Shown here in pieces: positions 9,809 through 17,777 of a stretch of DNA of 43,746 nt. Made by a program: the position numbers and the translations under genes. Source of the stretch: Candidatus Omnitrophota bacterium (GTDB lineage Bacteria; Hinthialibacterota; Hinthialibacteria; Hinthialibacterales; JAKPRU01); NCBI GenBank assembly GCA_029568995.1, contig JAKPYU010000380.1, positions 1 through 43,746 of the forward strand, written 5' to 3'. The notes beneath the pieces were generated by a model. That model worked only from the letters and a program-made list of their open reading frames with translations. It had not been told where the DNA came from and did not search any database. The first letter of the stretch is position 1; each line of letters starts with the position of its first letter.

Positions 9809-9869
9809 TATAATATAGAGAATTTCATTGGAGAGGTCGCCGGGACGGGATCAGGCATTTTCCCGGCGA
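9809..9869. promoter_or_regulatory. Divergent promoter region with -10-like box and 9-base inverted repeat
   Basis: A TATAAT hexamer lies at 9809-9814, with no good -35 box at 17 bases. Downstream, a perfect inverted repeat TCGCCGGGA (9837-9845) and TCCCGGCGA (9861-9869) with a 15-base loop lies in the probable leader of the VOC gene at 9916. It could be an operator or an RNA hairpin. Confidence 0.4.
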
Positions 9870-9915
9870 GGTTGACTCCGACAGATTCTCCACAAGGGAT
9901 AGGAAGGGTACGGAG

Positions 9916-10434
9916 ATGTCCTGGTTTTCGGTTCTTGTCATCTTTCTGATTCTGATGACCTTTTCGGCGGTCGTGCTGATCGTGTTGGGGATTGTGGTAT
10001 TTCTGTTCTGGTGGTCCAAGGAGGAGAAGCGTCCCTCAAACACGGCGGACCATTTCGCATTCCAGGTGTCGGATCTGAAAAAATCGGTGGAGTTCTATAC
10101 CAATCAATTGGGGCTGAAACTCCTATCCACGAACATTGATGAAGACCACCATGAGGCCTTTGCTTTGATCGAATTGGATGGGGGGAACCTGGAGTTGCTT
10201 CAGATGCTTGATGAGGACAACAAGCCTCTTCCGATTCTGGAGAAAAAAGAGATTCATCCGCCTTACTGTCCACACCTTGCGATTAAGACCAAGGACATGG
10301 ACAAACTGGTCCGGTCTCTGCGCGAAAAGAATCTGCCTATTGTGAAAGGACCGCTGGAAATCCCCGGCACGGTTCGCTGGCTGTACATCGCCGATCCCGA
10401 CAATAATGTTGTGGAATTTGTGCAGTGGGTGTGA
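9916..10434 (+). CDS. Membrane-anchored VOC/glyoxalase-family protein
   Basis: The product has 172 residues. The first 33 residues are strongly hydrophobic and end in WWSKEEKR, which predicts an N-terminal membrane anchor. The vicinal oxygen chelate domain follows (about residues 43-172), with paired beta-alpha-beta-beta-beta halves. Four candidate metal ligands are in place: His46 (DHFAFQV), Glu93 (NLELLQM), His120 (CPHLAIKT) and Glu167 (VVEFVQW), as in glyoxalase I-like enzymes. VOC proteins are usually soluble, so the anchor is unusual. The substrate is unknown, and lactoylglutathione lyase activity should not be assumed. The gene is transcribed away from the solute-binding protein gene; the hairpin at 9837-9869 precedes it. 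Confidence 0.8.
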   Translation: MSWFSVLVIFLILMTFSAVVLIVLGIVVFLFWWSKEEKRPSNTADHFAFQVSDLKKSVEFYTNQLGLKLLSTNIDEDHHEAFALIELDGGNLELLQMLDEDNKPLPILEKKEIHPPYCPHLAIKTKDMDKLVRSLREKNLPIVKGPLEIPGTVRWLYIADPDNNVVEFVQWV

Positions 10435-10436
10435 GC

Positions 10437-10734
10437 GATTGCGGATTGTGGATTGCAGATTGCGGATTATCGTTTACAGATTACCATTGCGGAAAGAACC
10501 CCTCTCCCTCCGGGAGAGGGCTGGGGTGAGGGCAGGCAGCAGACCTCCCATACTCCCATCATCCTTCCCGTCTACCCCTTTTTCTCTTCGTTTCTTTATG
10601 CCTTCGTGTCTTTGTGTTTCAGTGTCTTCTTCGTGCTTTCGTGATTCACTCCACCCCATTCTCCCCCCTTCTTTCCCTCTCCAAAAAGGGAAAGGCAGTC
10701 CTTCCGCAATCCCCAATCCGCAATCCGCAATCAA
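10437..10734. repeat. Composite repeat element with inverted gcggatt ends
   Basis: This is most of the 377-base gene-free stretch 10435-10811. The left end (10437-10470) is a run of gattgcggatt-like units. The right end (10703-10734) carries the inverted units aatccgcaatccgcaatc. Between them lie a GC palindrome (10501-10519: CCTCTCCC/GGGAGAGG) and a C/T-rich segment with cttcgtgtctttgtgtttc-like phrases (10577-10642). No transposase is present. It resembles intergenic repeats common in environmental genomes. Confidence 0.55.
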
Positions 10735-10811
10735 TAATTGAATCCCCTGATCCGTTTTATCGTATGAATAGATAGAAGAGACGAATTACCCATTTACGGG
10801 GGAAGATCGAA

Positions 10812-11009
10812 ATGAACCGAACGCTTTGCGATATACCCATTCACGAGAGGCGCCGTCCATTCGGTGCCGCCGGTCCTGGCCGAAACCGGCACCGTGCCGA
10901 TGACGGAACCGACCGAATTGCCCGATTAACTCGCGCCTTGCGGGCCTACGGACAGGATATTCCCGGTTCGCTCATGCCGGGGCCGGAAGATGTGTGCTGG
11001 ATTGACTGA
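10812..11009 (+). CDS. Small hypothetical protein
   Basis: The product has 65 residues. The ATG has ggggaag about six bases upstream. The stop lies two bases from the end of the convergent UroD-like gene, a packing also seen for the pair at 13917/13931. The protein is basic in the middle (GRNRHRADDGTDRIARLTRAL) and acidic at the end (GPEDVCWID). It has no membrane segment, signal peptide or motif that I recognise. Codon use does not stand out from its neighbours. It may be a real small gene or a chance frame. Confidence 0.35.
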   Translation: MNRTLCDIPIHERRRPFGAAGPGRNRHRADDGTDRIARLTRALRAYGQDIPGSLMPGPEDVCWID

Positions 11010-11011
11010 AC

Positions 11012-12133
11012 TCAGTACACGCATTCCCGCGCAGCATCGGCGTAGATACGCAGGTTTTCCGGCGGGGTTTCGAAGAAATGATCCGATGCCGAGAGAATAT
11101 ATCCGCCATCCCGCCCGAATCCCTCAAACAGCCGCAGCACCTCGGCGCGGATCTGGGCGGGTGTACCGTGGGTCAGGACATTTAATTGATCCATGCCGCC
11201 GATCATCGCAACTCGTCCACCGTACACATCAACCACCTTACGCAGATCAGTGATGTTCCCGCCCATCCCCGGCGGCGAGAGGGTTTCCGATACATCGGTC
11301 TCGTTTTCCAGAATCAGATCGAGAATGTGCATCATGCCGCCGCAGGTGTGGTAAGTGCAGATATGCCCTGTATTATGAACGGCGCGGTGAATCTCGCGGT
11401 CGTACGGAAGACAGAACTCTCGATGCAGGCGCGGTGAGATCAGCGTATCGCTGCTTGCGCCGCCGCCGGTTTCAATCAAATCGAACTTTGCCCCTTTCAG
11501 AGATTCCTCGATGAACTGCAATTTCTTTTCGAGCAGAATCTTCAGAAACGCATGCACCCAGTCCGGGTGATCCTCGGTTTCCAGAATCAGGCGATCCGTC
11601 TCAATCAGGCAGCAGGCGTGTTGCCAGCAACCGGCCTGGTCGCCCCAGACGAAACCGCGAAGAATCCCCGCATCGCCGACTTCATCGTAAGCCGCTGCGA
11701 TTTTAGCGCGGTCTAATTTGGCGACGGGCATGTATTTACGGATCAATTCGATATCCTCATGCCGCTTGACAAGGTATTCGGTGATCCAGGTGGTTTTGAG
11801 ATTCCCGCCGGTCTTATATGTCAATACGCCTTCGGGAGTCGTGATCGTGTGGTGCAGGATCTTGTTGTTGGGATTGGGGTCGATGACCTCGATTTCTTCG
11901 CGCCACTGCGGAGTCTGAACAATGTATTGTTCCGCATTGGGAATCCAGAACTGGCCCATGGCCTCGAAATACTGAATGGCCGCATCCATTCCAGTCATTT
12001 GAAACGCAGTGAGCGGATCGACGCCACCCATGTAATGGTCCAGGTGGAATTGCTGCCACTGGTGGATGGTAACCGGCAGGCGGTCCGGTTTTTCGCGGTG
12101 CAGGGCGCGCATCATGCGTTCTTTCGAGGTCAT
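11012..12133 (-). CDS. Uroporphyrinogen decarboxylase-like (methyltransferase-type) protein
   Basis: The product has 373 residues. The start at 12133 is chosen because it opens with the family's typical MTSKERMMRALHREKPDRLP and has GGAG before it. It is a TIM barrel of the UroD/MtaA family. The late motif HICTYHTCGGMMHILDLI supplies His and Cys residues in the area where corrinoid-dependent methyltransferases bind zinc, and YILSASDHFFETPPEN closes the barrel as usual. Such paralogues in glycan degraders are rarely haem enzymes; they often act as methyl transfer or demethylation enzymes. No haem gene or corrinoid protein is nearby. It diverges from a second family member at 12221 across 87 bases, which suggests joint control. 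Confidence 0.8.
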   Translation of the reverse strand: MTSKERMMRALHREKPDRLPVTIHQWQQFHLDHYMGGVDPLTAFQMTGMDAAIQYFEAMGQFWIPNAEQYIVQTPQWREEIEVIDPNPNNKILHHTITTPEGVLTYKTGGNLKTTWITEYLVKRHEDIELIRKYMPVAKLDRAKIAAAYDEVGDAGILRGFVWGDQAGCWQHACCLIETDRLILETEDHPDWVHAFLKILLEKKLQFIEESLKGAKFDLIETGGGASSDTLISPRLHREFCLPYDREIHRAVHNTGHICTYHTCGGMMHILDLILENETDVSETLSPPGMGGNITDLRKVVDVYGGRVAMIGGMDQLNVLTHGTPAQIRAEVLRLFEGFGRDGGYILSASDHFFETPPENLRIYADAARECVY

Positions 12134-12220
12134 GGCGGATCTCCATTCAAAAGTGTGCGCGTATTGTAACATAATCCGTTCCGCAGATTGCCGGGAAACA
12201 CCGGATAGAAAAGAGGCGAA

Positions 12221-13297
12221 ATGAGTATTCAAGTTCAGTTTACCGAAGAGGATTGGGAACGGATCGAGCGAGACTGGTCGGCTTGGTGGGCGGGAGATCT
12301 CTCGCGACCGTTGGTTCTCATCGAAGGTTTGGATAAGGCCGCGATGCAAGGGGTCCCGGAACCGGAAGCCTTCACGTCGAATTATCCGATGGAGATGTCT
12401 GCCGATGAGGTCCTGGACCGATATCAGCCGAAGATCGAAACGACCCGCTATTACGGGGATGCGTTCCCGAAATGGCAGCCAAATTACGGGCCGGGGATTA
12501 TGGCGGGTTTTCTGGGCGCGCGGGTCCATTCCGTGCCGGAGACGGTCTGGTTTGAACCGTTGGAGGCGCGAAAACTTGAGGAAATCCGTATTGAGCATGA
12601 CGATCGGAATCCCTGGTGGAATCGGATTCGGGACCTGACACTCGCAGCGATGGATCGTTGGGGGGACAACGTTGCGATCACACATGCGGATTTGGGTGGG
12701 AACCTGGATATCCTGGCGTCACTTTACTCCACCGAGGCACTGCTGATGGCTCTCTATGATGAACCGGAGCAGGTGATGCGGCTTGTCGATGAAATCACGC
12801 CGCTCTGGATTTGGTATTACGAAAAACTGGATGCGATTATCCGACGCAAATGCCGGGGCACAACACCCTGGGCCTCGATCTGGTCGCCGCAGCGCTGCTA
12901 CATGTTGCAATGCGATTTCGCGTACATGATCTCGCCGGAGATGTTTGAACGATTTGTCATGCCGGATCTTGCTGCCTGCTGCGAATACCTGGATCACGGT
13001 TTCTATCACCTGGACGGCAAGGGGCAGATTCCTCACCTGGATCTGCTTCTGTCCCTGGACAGGCTTCGCGGCATTCAGTGGATTACCGGAGACGGTGTGC
13101 CGCCGCCGGAGAAGTGGATTCCCTTGCTGAAGCGGATTCGAGACGGAGGGAAACTCTGTCAGCTGTATGTTACCCCGGAGGGGGCACTGGAGATTGTTCG
13201 CACGCTGGGCGGGCACGGATTTGCGTTCTCGATCTGGAATTCCATGTCCGAGGATGAGGCAACGGATTTCCTAAAAGTATTTCATACCTGCTCCTGA
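12221..13297 (+). CDS. Second uroporphyrinogen decarboxylase-like protein, divergent subtype
   Basis: The product has 358 residues. The ATG has aagaggcg upstream. The N-terminus (EEDWERIERDWSAWWAGDLSRPLV) and the late YHLDGKGQIPHLDLLLSL and RGIQWITGDG phrases match a UroD-fold subtype found next to glycan genes. It is clearly different from the gene at 11012: the HxCxxxxC-like cluster is replaced by YHLDGKG, so the two are unlikely to be simple duplicates. Function is unknown; methyl transfer on a substrate-linked methyl group is one inference. The next gene starts 11 bases after its stop, so they are probably co-transcribed. Confidence 0.75.
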   Translation: MSIQVQFTEEDWERIERDWSAWWAGDLSRPLVLIEGLDKAAMQGVPEPEAFTSNYPMEMSADEVLDRYQPKIETTRYYGDAFPKWQPNYGPGIMAGFLGARVHSVPETVWFEPLEARKLEEIRIEHDDRNPWWNRIRDLTLAAMDRWGDNVAITHADLGGNLDILASLYSTEALLMALYDEPEQVMRLVDEITPLWIWYYEKLDAIIRRKCRGTTPWASIWSPQRCYMLQCDFAYMISPEMFERFVMPDLAACCEYLDHGFYHLDGKGQIPHLDLLLSLDRLRGIQWITGDGVPPPEKWIPLLKRIRDGGKLCQLYVTPEGALEIVRTLGGHGFAFSIWNSMSEDEATDFLKVFHTCS

Positions 13298-13308
13298 AGG
13301 AGACCCCG

Positions 13309-13917
13309 ATGAACATTTTGATACTCCTTTCTTTAATTCTCGGCTCTTCTGGGCCGGTGATTGATGGACAGAGTGGACACCTGGCGATAACAGGAGAATT
13401 GCAGGTTTCTCGTTCAGCAGGGAATCTTCTGAGCCGACCGGCTGCTGTGGATGCCTCGTCGTTTATTGCACCAGGAAGCGGATTTCATTTGATAGATGCC
13501 TTCATTGTGGAGGATTCTATTCTGGTTGATGGCGAGGAAATCTGGCCGATGCTGCCTCAGAGTTACGGGATATTGCTGGATTCCGGTCGCGGTGTGGTGA
13601 TGGCGCAGGATCAGATCTTCCATTCAGTAGCTCTGCTGTATTCCCTGGAAGGGGAATCGAGGATCATTGCCAGGGAGAGACCGGATTCGGAATCCGCGTT
13701 CGAACTGGGTGTTCTGGGATACTCACAGGGCATCCTGGTTCTTCGGGCGGATGATTATATCGAACGTCGCAGTATTTTGATTCGCATTACCGGCGACTGG
13801 GGGGAGGGAATTGAAGCGCCGAAGGTTATCCCATCCGCCGATCTCAACCAGGACGGGAAGATCGATTCGAAAGACCTTCTGAGATTCCAGGGCTGGTGGT
13901 ACCGGGAGGCGATGTAG
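13309..13917 (+). CDS. Exported protein with C-terminal EF-hand/dockerin-like motif
   Basis: The product has 202 residues, with a short signal peptide (MNILILLSLILGSSG). The main body is beta-rich and not recognised. The last 27 residues contain one EF-hand-type loop, DLNQDGKIDSKD (about 178-189), with Asp/Asn at the calcium positions, followed by LLRFQGWW. Single loops of this kind end many secreted proteins in Sumerlaeota-like and planctomycete genomes and resemble half a type I dockerin. GGAG lies six to nine bases before the start. It follows the UroD-like gene by 11 bases and ends 13 bases from the convergent ATPase gene. Confidence 0.7.
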   Translation: MNILILLSLILGSSGPVIDGQSGHLAITGELQVSRSAGNLLSRPAAVDASSFIAPGSGFHLIDAFIVEDSILVDGEEIWPMLPQSYGILLDSGRGVVMAQDQIFHSVALLYSLEGESRIIARERPDSESAFELGVLGYSQGILVLRADDYIERRSILIRITGDWGEGIEAPKVIPSADLNQDGKIDSKDLLRFQGWWYREAM

Positions 13918-13930
13918 CAGAGTTGTCTGG

Positions 13931-15007
13931 TTACTCGTTCGGTAGGATGACGACCTGGTCGGGGGGAATGGACACGGTGATGTCTCCCTGGAGAAGTTGA
14001 TTTCCCCGTGTGATGCGGTAGACGAAAAGATTTGTTTCGAATAGGCGGATTGTGTATGCGGTGAACGCCCCTCGGAACTCCGTTGCGATTATGGCGGTTT
14101 CCCAGCGGTTACCGTGTCGAGAGGGACTGGTGAGGCTGTCCTCGATCTGAAGGGATTCAGGGCGCAGAACAACGCTGACGGCATCACCGGAATGATAGGG
14201 AATCGGTGGCCCGATGATGGTCCGGCTGGTTCCCTCGATGGCTACCGTGCAGGAGCGTCGGTCCGATTCAATGATTCGCCCTTCAAGCAGATTCGTATGC
14301 CCCATGAATCGCGCGACAAATCCATTCACGGGCGTCAGGTAGACATCGACGGGAGTCCCGATCTGTTGAATTGTTCCATCCCGAAGAACGGCCAGCCGGT
14401 CAGACAAGGCCAGGGCCTCCTCCTGGTCATGGGTGACATAAACCGTTGTGATTCCCGATTCGTGGACCAGGTGACGAAGCTGAGCGCGGGTTTCCGTGCG
14501 CAACTTCGCATCCAGATTCGAAAGCGGCTCATCGAGAAGGAGAACGTTCGGACGGATCACCAGGGCACGCGCCAGGGCGACCCGCTGCTGCTGGCCGCCG
14601 GAGAGTTCCTGGACAGCGCGATTTTCGAGTCCGGCCAATTGAACCATGGCCAGGGCAGCCTGGGTTTTCGCCGCGATTTCGTCTTTCGGCAGGTGACGGG
14701 CACGGAGTCCGAATGCGGTATTCTCCCCGACGGTCATGTGTGGAAACAGCGCGTAATTCTGGAACACCATGCCGCTGTTCCGCTCGTTTGCCGGGACTTC
14801 CGTCATTTCCCGGTCACCGAATTGGATGGTTCCTTCATCCGGCGTTTCGAATCCGGCGATCATCCGAAGAATGGTTGTCTTTCCGCACCCGCTCGGGCCG
14901 ACCAGGCTGAAGAATTCCCCGGCACGGACATGCAGACTGAAATCCTTCACCGCTACGGTCTCGCCGTAACTTTTCGAGAGATTGGATAGACGGACATCAC
15001 TGGCCAT
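13931..15007 (-). CDS. MalK/UgpC-type ABC importer ATP-binding protein
   Basis: The product has 358 residues, the usual size for sugar and polyamine importer ATPases. The Walker A motif GPSGCGKTT is at residues 37-45, the Q-loop is in [13 protein letters not shown], the signature is LSGGQQQR, Walker B is VLLLDEPLS and the H-loop is YVTHDQEEA. After about residue 235 come TOBE-type regulatory strands ([15 protein letters not shown] and later). It would energise a membrane permease pair on the cytoplasmic side. No permease lies next to it; the solute-binding protein at 8339-9772 may be its partner. An AGGAAA is visible about 15 bases before the ATG, rather far for a ribosome binding site. Confidence 0.9.
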   Translation of the reverse strand: MASDVRLSNLSKSYGETVAVKDFSLHVRAGEFFSLVGPSGCGKTTILRMIAGFETPDEGTIQFGDREMTEVPANERNSGMVFQNYALFPHMTVGENTAFGLRARHLPKDEIAAKTQAALAMVQLAGLENRAVQELSGGQQQRVALARALVIRPNVLLLDEPLSNLDAKLRTETRAQLRHLVHESGITTVYVTHDQEEALALSDRLAVLRDGTIQQIGTPVDVYLTPVNGFVARFMGHTNLLEGRIIESDRRSCTVAIEGTSRTIIGPPIPYHSGDAVSVVLRPESLQIEDSLTSPSRHGNRWETAIIATEFRGAFTAYTIRLFETNLFVYRITRGNQLLQGDITVSIPPDQVVILPNE

Positions 15008-15035
15008 TGGCGATGACTGCTATTTCCTGTTTATT

Positions 15036-15148
15036 CAGGTCTTATCACCATGAGGAACAAGGCGTCATGGTGGTTCTTGATAGACCTGAGATTCCTCACT
15101 TCGTTCGGAATGACAAGGTTATGTCATTTCGACCGAAGGGAGAAATCT
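15036..15148. repeat. Two adjacent imperfect inverted repeats (MITE-like)
   Basis: The first repeat spans 15036-15088. CAGGTCT and the ATCACCATGA that follows pair with TCATGGTG and AGACCTG near its right end, with a small insertion. The second spans 15089-15148: 27-base arms, agattcctcacttcgttcgg... and its near-complement ending gaccgaagggagaaatct, agree at about 22 positions. The element lies exactly between the aminotransferase stop and the start of the ABC ATPase. The second unit resembles a repeat widespread in environmental genomes. Confidence 0.6.
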
Positions 15149-16524
15149 CAATCACGATTCCCCTCCACCTCCGTCAATGCTTCCTCAAAAACCTCAAGCC
15201 CTTCTCGCAGTGCTTCCTCGGAGATACACAGCGGCGGATTGATCTTAATCGTTCCGCCCCCCGGTCCGACAGGGGCGAACAGCATCACGCCTTTTTCGAC
15301 ACATCGCTGAACAACCGCCGATGCCACGCCTGGACCGGGATCTTTCGTTCCCGCACGGGTGAACATGACTCCTGCCACCAGGCCTTTACCCATCACCGCG
15401 CCGATGACCTTGGCGTGGCGTTCTTGCATGGCATTCAGAGTGTCGTGCAGGATCTCGCCTAATGCTGCCGCCTGCCGAACCAGGTTCTCTTTCTCAATTC
15501 TCTCAATACTTCCCAGGGCGGCGCGGCAGGCAAGCGGATTCGCGGAATGGGTGCTGGTCATTTCCCCCGGACCGTACAGGTCCATCACATCCTTTCGACC
15601 GATCACCGCCGACAGCGGCAGGCTGCTGGTGATTCCTTTTCCCAGGCAGATCATGTCCGGCACGATTTCGTAATGCTCGAATCCCCAGAATGTTCCCGTG
15701 CGACCGAATCCGGCCTGGACCTCATCGAGAATCAAAAGGGCATTGTGTGTATCGCACCATTTTCGCAATGCCTGCATGTAGGATTTCGGGGTGAAACAGG
15801 CCATGCCGCCCTGGTAGGTTTCGGTAATGACCCCGCAAACGGTCTCCGCCGAAATCCCCTGTTCGGCCAGGCTCTCCTCGAATGCTGAAAAGTCCGTATC
15901 GGTGTTCCGCCAGCCATCCGGGAAGGGAACCTGGACAAAACCAGGGTCTCGGTGTCCGATCCATTCTTTCAATGCCGGAATGCCGCCCATGAGTTGCGCG
16001 CCGAGCGTCCGCCCATGAAACGCATTCTGGAACGACACCATGACGATCTTCCGGTCTCCGTCGACTCTTCTCCCGTACGTTCTTGCCAGTTTCAGCGCGC
16101 ATTCCGTCGATTCCGCGCCGGTTGTCAGCAGAAACACCTTTTCAAGCGGAGGTGGTACGAGACTTCGGAGTTTCCGGACCAGGTCGATGCGGGCCTGGTT
16201 TGGGAAGCAATAGCTGTGCAACAGGCCATGGTCGATTTGATCCTTCAGGCTGCGAACGATCTCCTCCGCCGCATGTCCCGCATTGGTTACCAACACGCCG
16301 CTGGAGAAGTCGATCCATCGGTTGCCGTGGGCATCCCAGATGGAGAAGTCTTTTGCGCGGTCCCAGATAATCGGCGGTTGCCCGCCCATGGATCGCGGCT
16401 CACACGATGCCAGTCCCTTCAGGAGAGGGATGCAGGCGGGAACCGGGATTGGAGTCTGAATGGTTCGAAAGACCGTGGAGACGAAGGGAACATCGCGCGG
16501 TATCAATGGACTTTCCGGATGCAT
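15148..16524 (-). CDS. Class III PLP-dependent aminotransferase
   Basis: The product has 458 residues, a normal length. GGGAG precedes the ATG. The family order is visible: WDAHGNRWIDFSSGVLVTNAG near the start, TTGAESTECALKLAR for phosphate binding, NAFHGRTLGA, then LILDEVQAGFGRTG with the cofactor-binding Asp, and LGKGITSSLPLSAVIG in which Lys296 should form the Schiff base. The relatives are 4-aminobutyrate, putrescine and ornithine-type aminotransferases that move an omega-amino group to 2-oxoglutarate. I cannot tell the substrate. It is cytoplasmic, alone on its strand here, and diverges from the Crp-like gene at 16731. Confidence 0.88.
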   Translation of the reverse strand: MHPESPLIPRDVPFVSTVFRTIQTPIPVPACIPLLKGLASCEPRSMGGQPPIIWDRAKDFSIWDAHGNRWIDFSSGVLVTNAGHAAEEIVRSLKDQIDHGLLHSYCFPNQARIDLVRKLRSLVPPPLEKVFLLTTGAESTECALKLARTYGRRVDGDRKIVMVSFQNAFHGRTLGAQLMGGIPALKEWIGHRDPGFVQVPFPDGWRNTDTDFSAFEESLAEQGISAETVCGVITETYQGGMACFTPKSYMQALRKWCDTHNALLILDEVQAGFGRTGTFWGFEHYEIVPDMICLGKGITSSLPLSAVIGRKDVMDLYGPGEMTSTHSANPLACRAALGSIERIEKENLVRQAAALGEILHDTLNAMQERHAKVIGAVMGKGLVAGVMFTRAGTKDPGPGVASAVVQRCVEKGVMLFAPVGPGGGTIKINPPLCISEEALREGLEVFEEALTEVEGNRD

Positions 16525-16730
16525 GTTTTCTCCCAGAGTATGCGAATATCGAATGACAAGTCGATTCTGTGCGAATTGATCCTACGACAGCCTGTCCCCC
16601 TGTGGTAGAGCGGTCAGGATGTTCTTGACGGTCTCTGGAAATGTAGACTTGGGCGTTGGGTTCGCGTATTCTTATTTAGATTTCCATACAGGGATGGAGA
16701 GTCCGGCTCTCCGAGTGTGAATGCAGGCCG

Positions 16731-17732
16731 ATGGCTAAAAAACCGATCTCACGTGTTCGTAAGAAATTCCTTCCCGGCCAGACGCTGGTGAAGGAGGGGG
16801 AGATCAGCGGCTGGGCGTTTCTTATCTTGAGCGGTCGGGTCTCGGTGACCAAGAAAGTCGGTGGTCGGGACCAGCTGCTTGCCGAATTGGGCGCGAACGA
16901 TCTGGTGGGCGAGGTGAGCGTGATTGACCGCAAACCGCGGACCGCCACGGTTACCGCGATGACCGAGACGGATGCCCTTATGCTGAATCTGTCGAACTTG
17001 TCTGAGGTGATGCGGGACAATCCCGACACGGCCATTGTTCTGTTCCGCTCCATGGCGAATAAGCTCCGCTTGGCCAATGAGAAGGTGCTGCGGAATTATT
17101 CCCCGGAAGAAATTTCTTTCTGGAACCGACTTCTGACTTTAACCCGCTTGTGGGTTGACGCCACGGAATCCAATCTTGAGAATCGCACTCTGGTCAATCT
17201 TCGCGAGAAGATCCGTATTGTGTTCGATATCAGCCCCGAAGAGGCTCAGGGGCTTGTGAATCGGATGATTGCCGCCAGTATTCTCAGCGATCCCTCCGAC
17301 GCGAAGGGCATGGTCATTCAACCGGAACGGCTCGATCAGTTCCTGGAGGCCCACCATCTGCTCCATGCGGAACAGCAGAGCAAGACCAAACTCACCCTTT
17401 CCGACTTGCAGGTTTCGCGGGTCATCCTGGGCGTGGTTGAACGGACGTTCGGCAAGGTGACCGAATCGCATGTGGTTCTCCCCACTCCGGAACTGAAGGA
17501 AGCCGTGTTGAGCACCGATCTCTGGCTGAATTATCCCGAAGCGGAACGGGAGAGATTGTGGGAGGACTGCATTGTCCGTCTGACCCGACACGGCCTGGTC
17601 GGTTGGCGCTATGAGGAACGTTCCGAAATCATCGTGCTGATCAGGAAAATGATGAATGTTTTGACGCTTGGCCTGGAACCGGGCGGGATATTTGATCAGA
17701 CCTGCGGGATTCTCACCGGAAAGAAGAGATAA
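16731..17732 (+). CDS. Long Crp/Fnr-like cyclic nucleotide-binding regulator
   Basis: The product has 333 residues, about 100 more than usual Crp proteins. Residues about 12-120 form a cyclic-nucleotide-binding domain: GEISGWAFLILSGRVSV, then GEVSVIDRKPRTATVTA, in which Glu61, Arg70 and Thr71 match the phosphate-binding positions of cAMP/cGMP-type domains. After a helical linker, residues about 130-210 and 220-310 look like two winged-helix units rather than the single HTH of Crp (REKIRIVFDISPEEAQGLVNRM; RLTRHGLVGWRYEERSEIIV). It may regulate the four genes that follow at short spacing. The DNA-binding role is inferred; a two-unit C-terminus could also be protein-binding. Confidence 0.75.
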   Translation: MAKKPISRVRKKFLPGQTLVKEGEISGWAFLILSGRVSVTKKVGGRDQLLAELGANDLVGEVSVIDRKPRTATVTAMTETDALMLNLSNLSEVMRDNPDTAIVLFRSMANKLRLANEKVLRNYSPEEISFWNRLLTLTRLWVDATESNLENRTLVNLREKIRIVFDISPEEAQGLVNRMIAASILSDPSDAKGMVIQPERLDQFLEAHHLLHAEQQSKTKLTLSDLQVSRVILGVVERTFGKVTESHVVLPTPELKEAVLSTDLWLNYPEAERERLWEDCIVRLTRHGLVGWRYEERSEIIVLIRKMMNVLTLGLEPGGIFDQTCGILTGKKR

Positions 17733-17777
17733 GCCTGAATTGCCACGCTCAATCAGTCGAGAGAACGGATTGAATTG

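Noticed and set aside
8909-9949. 346-residue plus-strand open frame over the solute-binding protein gene
   Set aside because: It is antisense to a protein with a signal peptide and family 1 binding-protein motifs, and it also crosses into the VOC gene.
10437-10480. CRISPR-like array from repeated gcggatt units
   Set aside because: The units are short, unspaced and degenerate; there are no unique spacers of uniform length and no cas genes.
10474-10741. Open frames on both strands in the composite repeat
   Set aside because: They consist of translated repeat units (palindrome and C/T-rich tract) and have no gene-like start.
12134-12685. N-terminal extension of the minus-strand UroD-like protein
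   Set aside because: The family start MTSKERMMRALHREKPDR at 12133 has a ribosome binding site. The extension would overlap the divergent UroD-like gene and has no homology-like features.
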